A stretch of 64,000 nucleotides of DNA from Halobacterium jilantaiense (GCF_900110535.1 NZ_FOJA01000001.1:1957393-2021392), one strand, 5' to 3'. Positions 43,454 through 52,245 are shown, numbered from the stretch's first letter. Numbers and translations: made by a program. Notes: generated from the sequence alone by a model not told the origin.

Positions 43454-44452
43454 GTGACGCGCACCGTCGCCGTCCTGCTCGCGGGCGGCACCGGCACCCG
43501 GCTCTACCCGGCGAGCCGGAGCCACCGCCCGAAGCAGTTCCTCGCGCTCGGCGACGACGACCGCAGCCTCCTCCGCCGCACCGCCGACCGCGCGGAGTTC
43601 GCTGACGACCTCCTCGCTGTCACTCGCGGCGAGTACGCCGACCGCGTCCGCGAGGAAGTGCCGGAGGCCACCGTCCTCGTCGAGCCGGCGGGGAAAGACA
43701 CGGGGCCGGCGCTCGCGTACGCCGCCAGCGAAGTGCGGGAGCGCTTCGGGGGCGACGCGGCGATGCTCTGCCTGCCGAGCGACCACGTCGTCGGTGACGG
43801 CTTCCGGGACACGGCCGAGACGGCCGTGGATGTCGCCGTACGCACCGACGCGCTGGTCACGCTCGGAATCGAGCCGGACCGCCCTGCGACTGGCTACGGC
43901 TACATCGAGCCGGGCGCGGACCGCGGCGACCACAGCGAGGTGGCGGTCTTCCGGGAGAAGCCGGACGCCGAGACGGCCCAGCGGCTCGTCGACCGTAGCT
44001 GTCTCTGGAACGCCGGGATGTTCGCGTGGACGCCCGCGGCGTTCCTCGACGCCGCCAGCGACGGACCGCTCGGTCCGCTCGCGGACGCACTCGAATTCGG
44101 AGCCGACCCCGCCGCTGCCTTCGAGCGCGTCGACCCCGTGAGCGTCGACTACGCAGTCCTCGAACGCGCCGCCGACGTCCGGGTCGTGCCGGCGGCCTTC
44201 GACTGGGACGATGTCGGCGCGTGGGACGCGCTCGGCCGCCTACTGGACGGCGAGAACGCTGTCCTCGGCGACGCCACGGTCGTCGATGCGAGCGGGAACG
44301 TCATCGCCAGTGACGACAAACACGTCTCGGTGGTCGGCGTCGACGACCTCGTGGTCGCCGCCTACGACGACCGCGTCCTCGTCGTCCCCCGGGAGGACGC
44401 CCAGCGCGTCCGCGAGGCCGTCGCGGCACTGGACGAGGACGGCCTGTTTTAG
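43454..44452 (+). CDS. mannose-1-phosphate guanylyltransferase-type sugar nucleotidyltransferase
   Basis: 332 residues from GTG 43454. The signature LLAGGTGTRLYPASR and HRPKQFLAL at the start, EPAGKDTGPALAYAA and PSDHVV, mark the GDP-mannose pyrophosphorylase (ManC) family. It makes GDP-mannose, used for surface glycans. No phosphomannose isomerase domain is fused. The frame extends upstream to 43364, but the N-terminal 30 residues there lack any family pattern. Convergent with the unknown gene ending at 44454. Confidence 0.88.
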   Translation: MTRTVAVLLAGGTGTRLYPASRSHRPKQFLALGDDDRSLLRRTADRAEFADDLLAVTRGEYADRVREEVPEATVLVEPAGKDTGPALAYAASEVRERFGGDAAMLCLPSDHVVGDGFRDTAETAVDVAVRTDALVTLGIEPDRPATGYGYIEPGADRGDHSEVAVFREKPDAETAQRLVDRSCLWNAGMFAWTPAAFLDAASDGPLGPLADALEFGADPAAAFERVDPVSVDYAVLERAADVRVVPAAFDWDDVGAWDALGRLLDGENAVLGDATVVDASGNVIASDDKHVSVVGVDDLVVAAYDDRVLVVPREDAQRVREAVAALDEDGLF

Positions 44453-44453
44453 G

Positions 44454-44846
44454 TCAGGTCGCCGTTCCGCGCCTGTCCCCGACGATGTCCCGGCACGCCT
44501 CGACGAACTCGATGAGGTCACGACCCGCCTCCCGCGAGACGCTGATGAGAATCGTCTCCGACGCCGAGTACGGGAACTGTATCACGCACGCGTTCTCGTG
44601 GTAGTCGATGAGCGCGCGCCGCTCCCCGACCGGCGAGTCGGCGAGTTCCTCCGAGAGAAACGGACTCTCGAGGCGGAACGTGTCCACGACTTCGTCGTAG
44701 GTCTCGTTGGTGTACTCCCGCCGCAGTTCGTCACTGAGGTAGTGGATCGCGTAGTCGCCGTCTCTGACGATGACTACCGTCCGGAGCCCGTCACCGACCT
44801 GGCTGTACAGGTACTCGGTGAGGCGCTCAGCCGTCTCTTCGACCAT
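44454..44846 (-). CDS. unknown haloarchaeal protein, profilin-like fold suspected
   Basis: 130 residues from ATG 44846. Alternating beta and helix pattern (YLYSQVGDGLRTVVIVRDGDYAIHYLS, then YSASETILISVSREAGRD) resembles Roadblock/LC7 or profilin-like dimer domains, but this is only a visual impression. It is small, acidic and cytoplasmic. It lies 1 bp from the convergent nucleotidyltransferase gene. No named family recognised. Confidence 0.65.
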   Translation of the reverse strand: MVEETAERLTEYLYSQVGDGLRTVVIVRDGDYAIHYLSDELRREYTNETYDEVVDTFRLESPFLSEELADSPVGERRALIDYHENACVIQFPYSASETILISVSREAGRDLIEFVEACRDIVGDRRGTAT

Positions 44847-44947
44847 ATCGGTGTGTACACCACCGAGGGAGATAAGCGCAGCCCAGCGGTGTCACGCCCC
44901 CGTAACTCGAGTCCGAGCCCGACCTCGGGGCTGTCACAGGCCACCCA

Positions 44948-45730
44948 CTAGCCGCGCAGGCGGCCGCCGTCGACGGGGAGGCTGACACCGTTCACGAAGC
45001 TCGCGCGGTCGCTCGCGAGGAACGCGACGACGTCCCCGAACTCCGCGGGGTCGCCGACGCGGCCCAGCGGGATGTCGTCGCTCCACGCCGCCAGCCCCTC
45101 CTCGTAGCTGTCGTACTCGCCGCGCGCCACCGAAGCGTCGACGAGTTCCTCGATTCGCGGCGTCTCGTGGGCACCGGGCTGGACGACGTTCGCCCGGACC
45201 TCGGGAGCCCACTCGCGGGCGACGGTCTTCGCGAGGCCGACGACGCCCCGCCGGACGGCGTTCGACAGCACGAGCCCCTCGAGGGGCTCGCTGACGCTCG
45301 TCGACGTGACGCAGGTGACGGTGCCGCCGCCGTCCACGAGGTGCTCGTGGGCCGCGTCGAGGGTGCGCACGACGCTCATCACGAGCAGGTCGTAGGCGTC
45401 GTACCAGTCTCGGTCGCTCGTGTCGAGGAACGGCCCGCTTGGCACGCCGCCCGCCGACGTGACGACGTGGTCGAGGCGGCCGAACTCGTCGACGGTCGCG
45501 TCCACGACTGCCTCCACGTCGTCGGGGTCGGTGATGTCCGTCGGGACGGTCAGGACGTCGCCGGCCGCGTCCGACCGCACGTCCTCGGCCGCGGCGTCGA
45601 GGCGGTCCTCGCTGCGGGAGCAGAGCATGACGTCGGCACCCTCGCGGGCGAGCGCCGCCGCACTCGCCTTCCCGAGGCCGCTGGACGATGCCGTCACGAG
45701 CGCCGCGTCGCCGTCGAGTGCCAGGTCCAT
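44948..45730 (-). CDS. short-chain dehydrogenase/reductase with altered active site
   Basis: 260 residues from ATG 45730. The dinucleotide-binding TASSSGLGKASA (TGxxxGxG variant), NAG-equivalent TSAGG, and C-terminal LASDRASFVNGVSLPVDGG are present. The catalytic YxxxK position reads SNAVR (Ser and Arg in place of Tyr and Lys, within LVLSNAVRRGVVGLAKTVA), as in a divergent SDR branch that I remember from other genomes. Activity is therefore uncertain; Ser143-region residues may help. The TATA-less upstream region is shared with the CHAT gene promoter 140 bp away (divergent). Confidence 0.85.
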   Translation of the reverse strand: MDLALDGDAALVTASSSGLGKASAAALAREGADVMLCSRSEDRLDAAAEDVRSDAAGDVLTVPTDITDPDDVEAVVDATVDEFGRLDHVVTSAGGVPSGPFLDTSDRDWYDAYDLLVMSVVRTLDAAHEHLVDGGGTVTCVTSTSVSEPLEGLVLSNAVRRGVVGLAKTVAREWAPEVRANVVQPGAHETPRIEELVDASVARGEYDSYEEGLAAWSDDIPLGRVGDPAEFGDVVAFLASDRASFVNGVSLPVDGGRLRG

Positions 45731-45807
45731 GCGACTGACTGGTCCGGCCAGGGGTTAAGTCGCTTCGCAGCCGGCAACCGCGCCAGCCGAGCGCGCTCCG
45801 AGTACTG

Positions 45808-45817
45808 AAACGCTTAT
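45808..45817 (+). promoter_or_regulatory. TATA-like box of the first CHAT gene
   Basis: AAACGCTTAT about 54 bp before GTG 45871. The same string pattern (AACGCTTAT) is found ahead of the second CHAT gene and the PCNA gene. Confidence 0.5.
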
Positions 45818-45870
45818 CAGCGGTGCGTCCTGAGGGGGGAGCAATCGGCTGACCGGCCGACAAGGGCACT

Positions 45871-47916
45871 GTGACGATTCAGTTCGATGTCGAGGACGAG
45901 GGGCACACGCTTCGGGTGCGAGACACCGCGGAGAGCGAGCGCTTCGACCTCCGGTTCGACAGCCGAATCGACCCCGAGGAGGCGTCCGTCGACGAGTTCA
46001 CGAACCCGGTCGACGCCGCCGTGGCGTTCGAGACGGCCGAACTCCACTACCCGCTCCGCAGACCCGCGGTGTTCTTCCGGGACGGCGAGATGGCCCACCG
46101 AACGGAGGACGCCGCGTCGAGCGAATGGCTCGACGCTGGAACGTACGAGATAGACGCGTCGCCGCCGGGGGCGAAGACGTACGTGAAAGTGTGTGGCGCG
46201 GCCGTCCGGGCGCGGTTCGAGGACAACCACACCGTGCTGGACGCCGACCCGGTGGCTCGCGTCGTCGTCGGCGTGCGCTCCCACCACGAGCAGCCCGCGG
46301 GCACCGTGACGACGACGGAGGACCCGCGGGACGTGATGGCGGCGGTGTCGACGTTCGGGTCGGCGCTGAAGACGGAGTTGCCGGACCGGTCGTGGCCGTC
46401 CCTCCGCGGCCACCCGCCAGCCGTCGAACTCGGGACGAGTCTGGACGTTCCGAGCCACGTCGAGCCGCCGGAGACCGGAATCACCGTCGAGGTGCCGCCG
46501 GACTACGGCGCGATTTTCACGGTGGCGCCGCTGGCGTACTACCTCGGCGCCACCGTCGAACCGGGGAACGAGTCGGCGCTGCACGCCGCCGGACGGACGG
46601 TACACTTCGACCGGGACGCCCTCGCGGCCGACGTCCGGGACTGCCTGGAGCACTGCCTCGTGCTGGACGGGGCCGTCCGGACGGTCGGCGCGTTCCCGTT
46701 CTGGACCGAGCAGACAGACGCCGTCGACGACCGCGTGGACCTGGACTACGAAGCGCTGTTCGACCTCCCACTGGACGAGCGCACCGCGGCCTACCTGGAG
46801 GTGCCGCGGTCGGCGACGACGGGACTGGTGGACTGGCACCTCACCGCAGACGTCGCCCCCGAACCCCGGTACGCTCCGGCACTGCCGTATCTCGCGTCGG
46901 AACTCGCTGCGGTGCGGAGCCCGCCGCCCGGGCCGACGCGAGTCGATCGGTCGCCGGTGCCCGACGCGCTCGCGCGGTCGCTCGACCAGCCGTCGAGAGC
47001 GGCGTCCGGAGTCGTCCGCCCGGCACCGACTGACACACCCGGCCACGTCTGGGCCGGAGAGGGCTTCGCGGTCGACGCGGCGAACCCCACCGTGGGGTCG
47101 TTCCGTCGGGGGTTCGACTGGCCGTCCGGAGCGGGGCCGCTGGACGTCCACGTCGTCTACAACGACGAACGCCTCGCAGCGCCGGACGAACTCGCGTACG
47201 ACGTCCACGAGACCGGGGACACCGACGTTCGCGTGTCGCACTCGCTGACGACGGCGGAGTTACAGGAGGCGCTGCTGTCGGAGACGGACTTCCTGCACTT
47301 CGTGGGGCACGTCACCGAACGGGGGATGGTGTGTCCGGACGGGGAACTGGACGTCCGCACGCTCCCGATGACCGGCGTGGGCGCGTTCTTCTTGAACGGG
47401 TGTCGGTCCTACGAGCAGGGGTTCGCGCTGCTGACGGCCGGGGCGGCGGGCGGTATCGTCACCGTCGACGACGTCGAAGACGGAGTGGCGGGTACAGTCG
47501 GCCGGGACGCGGCGATGCTGCTGGACGCCGGCTTCCCGCTGTACGGCGTGCTGGACGCGCTCGGCCAGACGGGGACGGACACGAGTCGGTACACTGCCCT
47601 CGGCGACCCGACGCTCACACTTCGCCGGAGCACGTCGGGTGCGGCAGGCCTCTGGAGCGCGACGACGGCCGAGCAACCCGGCGCGAACGGCGTGCCTCGG
47701 ACGATAGCATGGTACCCGAACGGCGAGAACGGTATCGGTTCCATGGCCAGCATGAACTACGGACCGCCCGAGCGACACTTCCTGTCGGCCCAGCCGACCA
47801 CGTGCTCGCTGTCCCGAGACACGCTCGCCGACATGCTGGCCACCGAAACCGGCCCGCTGCTCGTCGACGGCCGACTCCGGCGACCAGAAACGCTCTCGCC
47901 CGACGACTTCGCGTAG
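45871..47916 (+). CDS. CHAT-domain (caspase-like) protein, first of a tandem pair
   Basis: 681 residues from GTG 45871. The C-terminal third carries the CHAT peptidase pattern: DFLHFVGHVTERG with His480 and FFLNGCRSYEQG with Cys511, followed by GAAGGIVTVDDV and a strand-rich tail. The N-terminal 400 residues form an uncharacterised region (repeated FEVPPDYG, VDWHLTADVAPEP). No signal peptide. CHAT proteases in bacteria cleave partner proteins in programmed-death or defence modules. Here no gasdermin, TPR or toxin partner is adjacent. A 682-residue paralogue follows 76 bp downstream. Confidence 0.85.
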   Translation: MTIQFDVEDEGHTLRVRDTAESERFDLRFDSRIDPEEASVDEFTNPVDAAVAFETAELHYPLRRPAVFFRDGEMAHRTEDAASSEWLDAGTYEIDASPPGAKTYVKVCGAAVRARFEDNHTVLDADPVARVVVGVRSHHEQPAGTVTTTEDPRDVMAAVSTFGSALKTELPDRSWPSLRGHPPAVELGTSLDVPSHVEPPETGITVEVPPDYGAIFTVAPLAYYLGATVEPGNESALHAAGRTVHFDRDALAADVRDCLEHCLVLDGAVRTVGAFPFWTEQTDAVDDRVDLDYEALFDLPLDERTAAYLEVPRSATTGLVDWHLTADVAPEPRYAPALPYLASELAAVRSPPPGPTRVDRSPVPDALARSLDQPSRAASGVVRPAPTDTPGHVWAGEGFAVDAANPTVGSFRRGFDWPSGAGPLDVHVVYNDERLAAPDELAYDVHETGDTDVRVSHSLTTAELQEALLSETDFLHFVGHVTERGMVCPDGELDVRTLPMTGVGAFFLNGCRSYEQGFALLTAGAAGGIVTVDDVEDGVAGTVGRDAAMLLDAGFPLYGVLDALGQTGTDTSRYTALGDPTLTLRRSTSGAAGLWSATTAEQPGANGVPRTIAWYPNGENGIGSMASMNYGPPERHFLSAQPTTCSLSRDTLADMLATETGPLLVDGRLRRPETLSPDDFA

Positions 47917-47937
47917 CCTGGCCGGGACACACCTAAC

Positions 47938-47947
47938 AACGCTTATA
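47938..47947 (+). promoter_or_regulatory. TATA-like box of the second CHAT gene
   Basis: AACGCTTATA lies 46-55 bp before GTG 47993, so the second copy has its own promoter, nearly identical to that of the first gene in sequence and spacing. Confidence 0.5.
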
Positions 47948-47992
47948 CGTTCGACGGCGACTACTCCCGAGAGAGTCGCCCACGGAGACATC

Positions 47993-50041
47993 GTGACGAT
48001 ACAGTTCGCAACAGTCGACGGCCGCAGTCTGCGCGTTCGAGATACGACCGAGAGCGAGCAGTTCACGCTGCGCGCCGACCGCGAACTCGCTCCCGAGGAG
48101 GCGTCCGTCGACGAGTTCACCAGCCCCGTCGACGCCGCCGTCGCCATCGACGCCGGCGAGCTCCATTTCCCCGTCTACCGTCCGGCCGTCTTCCTCGAAG
48201 ACGGAGAAGTCGTCCACCGAACGGAGGACGGTGGGTCGAGCGAGTGGCTCGACTCGGGGACGTACGAGATAGACGCGTCGCCGCCGGGCGCGAAGACGTA
48301 CGTGAAAGTGCACGACGCCGCTGTCCGCGGTCGATTCGAGGACGACCACACTGTGCTGGATATCGACCCCGCGGCGCGATTGGTGGTGGGCGTGCGTTCA
48401 CACCACGAGCGGCCCGCGGCGACGGTGCGGACGACGGAGGACCCGCGGGACGTGATGGCGGCGGTGTCGACGTTCGGGTCGGCGCTGAAGACGCAGTCGC
48501 CGGACCGGTCGTGGCCGACGCTCCGCGGCCATCCACCGGCAATCGAACTCGGGACGAGTCTGGCTGTGCCCGACGCAGTAGCACCACCGGAGACTGGCGT
48601 CACCATCGAGGTGCCGCCGGAGTACGGTCCGATTTTCACGGTGGCGCCGCTGGCGTACTACCTCGGTGCCACCGTCGAACCCGGAGCCGAGCCGCGGCTG
48701 CGGGCGGCCGGCGCGACCCGCGAGTTCGACCCGGACGCCCTCGCCAGCGAGGTGGCAGCGTGCCTGGAGCACTGCTTCGTCCTCGACGGCGTCGTCCGGA
48801 CAGTCGGCGTCTACCCGTTCCGCCACGAGCAGGCCGAACAGCTGGAGAAGCGCGTGGACCTGGACCACGAGGCGCTGTTCGACCGCCCGCTCGACGAGCG
48901 CACCGCGGCCTATCTGGACGTACCACGGTCGGCGACGACTGGGCTGGTGGGCTGGCACCTCACCGCAGACGTCGCGCCCGAACCCCGGTACGCCACGTCG
49001 CTCCCCTACCTCGTCGACGAACTCGCCATCGTTCGAAGTCCACCGCCGACACCCGAACCAGCCCAACGAGCGCCGGACCCGGACGCCCTCGCCCGCTCGC
49101 TCGGACAGACCACGGAAGCGACGGCGGACGTCGTCGTCCCCGACCCCGTCGACACGCCGGGGCACGCGTGGGTCGGCGAGGGGTTCGCGGTGGAGGCTGC
49201 AAACCCCACTGTGGGGTCGTTCCGGCGGGGATTCGAGTGGCCGTCTGGCGACGCGCCTCTCGACGTCCACGTCGTCTACAACGACCAGCGCATCGACGCA
49301 CCGGACGAACTCGCGTACGGGAACCACCCGACGGCCGAGACGAACGTTCGAGTGTCGCACTCGCTGACGACGGCGGAGTTACAGGAGGCGCTGCTGTCGG
49401 AGACGGACTTCCTGCACTTCGTGGGCCACGTCACGGAGCGGGGGATGGTGTGTCCGGACGGGGAACTGGACGTGCGGACGCTGCCGACGACGGGCGTGGG
49501 CGCGTTCTTCCTGAACGGGTGTCGGTCCTACGAGCAGGGGTTCGCACTGCTGACGGCCGGCGCGGCCGGAGGTATCGTCACGGTCGACGACGTCGACGAC
49601 GAGAACGCCGGCCGGATCGGACAGCAGGCGACGATGCTGCTAGACACCGGCGTCCCACTGTACGGTGTCCTCGATACGCTGGACCGAACTGGAACCGACA
49701 CTAGTCGGTACACGGTGCTCGGCGACCCAATGCTCACACTCCGCCGTTCGACCTCCAGTTTCGGACTCGTCAATTCGTTCGACGTCGACAGGGGAACAGC
49801 GAGTGTTGATTCGTTCCCGAGCACGGCGTACGCGTACCCTTCTGGCGAGAACAGTCTTGGCGGACACATGACGCTCCACCATCCAGAAACCGGAAATCAC
49901 CTGCTCTCGGCGAGAGGAGTCTCCGCCGACTTCTCGCGAGAGCAGCTCGCTCTCCACTTCGAAGAAGATACAGTGGCTACCCTACTCGACGGTAGCCTCG
50001 TTCTCAATACGGACCTCTCACTCGACGACTTCGACGCCTAG
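47993..50041 (+). CDS. CHAT-domain (caspase-like) protein, second of a tandem pair
   Basis: 682 residues from GTG 47993 (GTGACGATACAG, matching the GTGACGATTCAG of the first copy). Same architecture with His479 (LHFVGH) and Cys510 (FLNGC). Several blocks of DNA are identical to the first gene, including 74 bp at 49352-49425 versus 47233-47306, although flanks diverge at synonymous sites. The last 100 residues (from about 580) differ between copies. The stop overlaps the convergent TRAM gene by 4 bp. Possibly kept similar by gene conversion; substrates unknown. Confidence 0.85.
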   Translation: MTIQFATVDGRSLRVRDTTESEQFTLRADRELAPEEASVDEFTSPVDAAVAIDAGELHFPVYRPAVFLEDGEVVHRTEDGGSSEWLDSGTYEIDASPPGAKTYVKVHDAAVRGRFEDDHTVLDIDPAARLVVGVRSHHERPAATVRTTEDPRDVMAAVSTFGSALKTQSPDRSWPTLRGHPPAIELGTSLAVPDAVAPPETGVTIEVPPEYGPIFTVAPLAYYLGATVEPGAEPRLRAAGATREFDPDALASEVAACLEHCFVLDGVVRTVGVYPFRHEQAEQLEKRVDLDHEALFDRPLDERTAAYLDVPRSATTGLVGWHLTADVAPEPRYATSLPYLVDELAIVRSPPPTPEPAQRAPDPDALARSLGQTTEATADVVVPDPVDTPGHAWVGEGFAVEAANPTVGSFRRGFEWPSGDAPLDVHVVYNDQRIDAPDELAYGNHPTAETNVRVSHSLTTAELQEALLSETDFLHFVGHVTERGMVCPDGELDVRTLPTTGVGAFFLNGCRSYEQGFALLTAGAAGGIVTVDDVDDENAGRIGQQATMLLDTGVPLYGVLDTLDRTGTDTSRYTVLGDPMLTLRRSTSSFGLVNSFDVDRGTASVDSFPSTAYAYPSGENSLGGHMTLHHPETGNHLLSARGVSADFSREQLALHFEEDTVATLLDGSLVLNTDLSLDDFDA

Positions 50042-50502
50042 TTGCCCCAGAAGTTATCGCGGCTGCCGAGCCGCTCCATTCCGCCTTCGTCGTCCTCATC
50101 GTCCTCGTCGCTTTCCGCCTCCTCGTCCGCCTCCTCGGCGTCCTCCTCGTCTTCCTCGTCGTCCTTCTCGGGGAGTTTCTCGATGAGGTCGGCGCGGGCG
50201 TAGTTCGGCTTCACCTTCGAAATCTCGGCTTTCACGCGAGCCGGCGGCAGCACGCCGTCGACCATCACGATGAACCCGGAGTCCTCCTGCCGGCCGACGC
50301 CCGCACCGCTCTCGTGCATGTCGTCGACCTCGATGACTACCTCCTGACCGGGCACCACGGGAGCCGTCTTCAGGTCGGAGATGGGCTGGCTGTAGTGCTG
50401 GCACCACTCCATCCCACCGCGGTCGCCGTAGTGCTGGCACCCCATTCCCTCTATCTGTTCCTGGAAGCTGGGGCACTCGTCGGCGAGGGGGCAGTCGGCC
50501 AT
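50038..50502 (-). CDS. TRAM-domain protein with N-terminal Cys cluster
   Basis: 154 residues from ATG 50502. Cys at 4, 10, 22 and 34 (ADCPLADECP, GMGCQHYGDRGGMEWCQHY) form a probable metal site. Residues 46-110 are a TRAM domain (VPGQEVVIEVDDMHESGAGVGRQ), which binds RNA and occurs in tRNA-modifying enzymes and small archaeal RNA chaperones. The C-terminal 45 residues are almost all Asp/Glu, then a short GSRDNFWGN end. Convergent with the second CHAT gene. Confidence 0.85.
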   Translation of the reverse strand: MADCPLADECPSFQEQIEGMGCQHYGDRGGMEWCQHYSQPISDLKTAPVVPGQEVVIEVDDMHESGAGVGRQEDSGFIVMVDGVLPPARVKAEISKVKPNYARADLIEKLPEKDDEEDEEDAEEADEEAESDEDDEDDEGGMERLGSRDNFWGN

Positions 50503-50731
50503 ACGTCACGTTGCTGGCCACCCGTCTAAACCCTTGCGGCACGCCCACTCCCGCGGGTTCCCTGCCAGCAGCCGAGCCGGCTATCACCGTCGGTGTCGGC
50601 CGCTCACCGGAGCGACGCGGTTCACGCCGAGCGTCGCTGCCAGCGGGAACGCGACGACGGCGCGTTCCTGCGAGCCCGACTGTGGATAGCACTCAGCAGG
50701 GCACTGCCGACCGGTAGAACACGAACGCGCC

Positions 50732-50901
50732 ACGCCAGCGGCGTGCGTTCGACGACCTGACGCGTGTACCTTTTCGGGGCGCTCACTTCGTTCGCGCCGC
50801 AAAATCTACGCCGAGAGAGCTACGCTCTCCCGAGCCCTGCCTCGCGGTGCTCGGCAGGACGCTAAAAACCGCTACGCCAGCGGCGTGCGTTCGACGACCT
50901 G
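50732..50901. repeat. hairpin element flanked by a duplicate of the radical SAM gene 3' end
   Basis: A 28-bp sequence at 50732-50759 is an exact copy of 50874-50901, the last bases of the radical SAM gene; the stop triplet at 50872-50874 is not preserved in the outer copy. Weaker identity (GTAC) continues to 50769. Between the copies are CCTTTTCGG, an imperfect GC hairpin, CAAAATCTACGC, a perfect hairpin GAGAGC-TAC-GCTCTC (50814-50828), a CCTGCC/GGCAGG hairpin and GCTAAAAACCG. The minus-strand T5 tract directly behind the gene (50864-50869) could end transcription. No open frame of note. The remainder of 50503-50731 has no supported gene. A relative lies at 56714-56956. Confidence 0.8.
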
Positions 50902-51867
50902 GCCGTCGTACGTCGGGTACTGTTCGACGATCTCGCCCTCGCCGATGTCGCCGTCCTCGACCATCTCCTCGAGGAGCCACCACGCCACCTCGACGTGCTC
51001 TGACTTCACGGTGTAGAACTCCTCGGGGACGCCGAGCGCGCGGAAGCGCTCCGGTTCGACGGTGGTCTTCCCGTAGACGAGCGTACCGTCGTCCGTGATT
51101 TCGTCGAACTCCCGGCGGACGTTCCGCGCCATCCGCTTCAGCCGCGAGCGGTGCTGGGCGGCGTCCTTGAAGACGCTCGTACAGAAGTACACCTTCTCGT
51201 GGTCGGCCATTTCTTCGAGGATGGCCTCCTTCGAGCCGTCGACGGCGCTCATGTGGTCCTCCTGCAGTTCGTAGCCGGCCTCCTGCATGCGCTCGTAGTT
51301 CCCGTCGCTCATCTCGAACTCGTTGACGTTGCAGAAGTCCGCCGCGCCCTCGTCGAGGAAGTCGAGGAACTCCTGCTCGGCGCGGATGCCCGGAATCTCG
51401 AACGCCGGGGTGAGACCTTCCTCGCGTGCGATGTACAGAATTTCCTCCCACTCGGTGCCGTGCATGTCGCCCCACAGCTCGTACGGCGGGTGGAAGCGAA
51501 TCTCGTCGAGGCCGGCCTCGCTCAGCCGCCGCATGTTCTCGCGGCCGCCCGTGATGCCCGTGTAGAGATGTGTGTGGTGGTCCTCGCCGAACTCGTCTTT
51601 CAGCCTGCGGAGGTACCGACACGTCCGGTCGAGTACCTCCTGGGGCTCGCCGCCCGTGATGGAGGTCCCGAGCGCGTCCATCAGCTTCGCCTCCTTCACG
51701 ATGTCGTCCTCGGACTCGACGGGGCGCTCGTTGGCGTACACCTGGTGGACGTTCTTCCGGTTCTCGCCGAGCGGACAGTAGAAGCAGTCACGCTGGTCGC
51801 AGTACCCGTAGACGAAGAGGACCATCTTCCCCCCTTCCGCGCACTGCTCGCAGCCCTTGGAGATCAT
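50872..51867 (-). CDS. radical SAM enzyme
   Basis: 331 residues from ATG 51867. The Fe-S cluster Cys are C23, C28 and C31 in YCDQRDCFYCPLG, a CX4CX2C spacing instead of the usual CX3CX2C. The SAM-binding GGEP follows (TSITGGEPQE, about 70-79). The barrel continues with TGITGGRENMRRL and ENEFEM-type strand ends. Two more Cys (CEQCAEGG at residues 6-9) sit at the N-terminus. The reaction is unknown. The in-frame start at 51900 would add 11 residues. A TATA-like run (CTTTTTGAG, reverse, 51895-51903) precedes it. Its 3' end is duplicated in the element below. Confidence 0.88.
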   Translation of the reverse strand: MISKGCEQCAEGGKMVLFVYGYCDQRDCFYCPLGENRKNVHQVYANERPVESEDDIVKEAKLMDALGTSITGGEPQEVLDRTCRYLRRLKDEFGEDHHTHLYTGITGGRENMRRLSEAGLDEIRFHPPYELWGDMHGTEWEEILYIAREEGLTPAFEIPGIRAEQEFLDFLDEGAADFCNVNEFEMSDGNYERMQEAGYELQEDHMSAVDGSKEAILEEMADHEKVYFCTSVFKDAAQHRSRLKRMARNVRREFDEITDDGTLVYGKTTVEPERFRALGVPEEFYTVKSEHVEVAWWLLEEMVEDGDIGEGEIVEQYPTYDGQVVERTPLA

Positions 51868-51981
51868 TCGTTGAACAACTGGTACTGCTCGCAGACTCAA
51901 AAAGCGTGCGAAAGGGGTCGGCAGGCCGCCGAGCGCGCTGCTCGCGGGTCGCGACCGCGCGGAGTGCTCCGAAAGTCGGGC

Positions 51982-52245
51982 TTACTCGGCCTGCGGTCGC
52001 GCAGTCCGGTCGAAGGCATCGGCTTCCACTGTCTGCCGCCGGAACGTCGCGAGCTCCTGACGCGTCACGACGACCGAGGCCGCGAGCATCACGAGCACGA
52101 ACGCCGACCCGTACGCCAGTGAGAGGTCGTTGACGACGACGTTCACCGACTGGAAGACGGCGACCAGAACCGGGACGACCGACAGTACGAGAGTGCGCCG
52201 CGGGAACGCGCGGAACATCGCCGCGAACGACGGGGAACGAGTCAC
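51982..52245 (-). CDS. small membrane protein, unknown
   Basis: 87 residues from GTG 52245. Two hydrophobic helices (about 18-37 and 41-62) between a basic N-terminus (MFRAFPRRTL) and a polar tail. It is transcribed away from the DUF373 gene. No family recognised. Confidence 0.6.
   Translation of the reverse strand: MTRSPSFAAMFRAFPRRTLVLSVVPVLVAVFQSVNVVVNDLSLAYGSAFVLVMLAASVVVTRQELATFRRQTVEADAFDRTARPQAE

Noticed and set aside
50584-50802. Small minus-strand frame in the intergenic region by the element
   Set aside because: No start signal, no conserved pattern, crosses the duplicated 3' end and hairpins.
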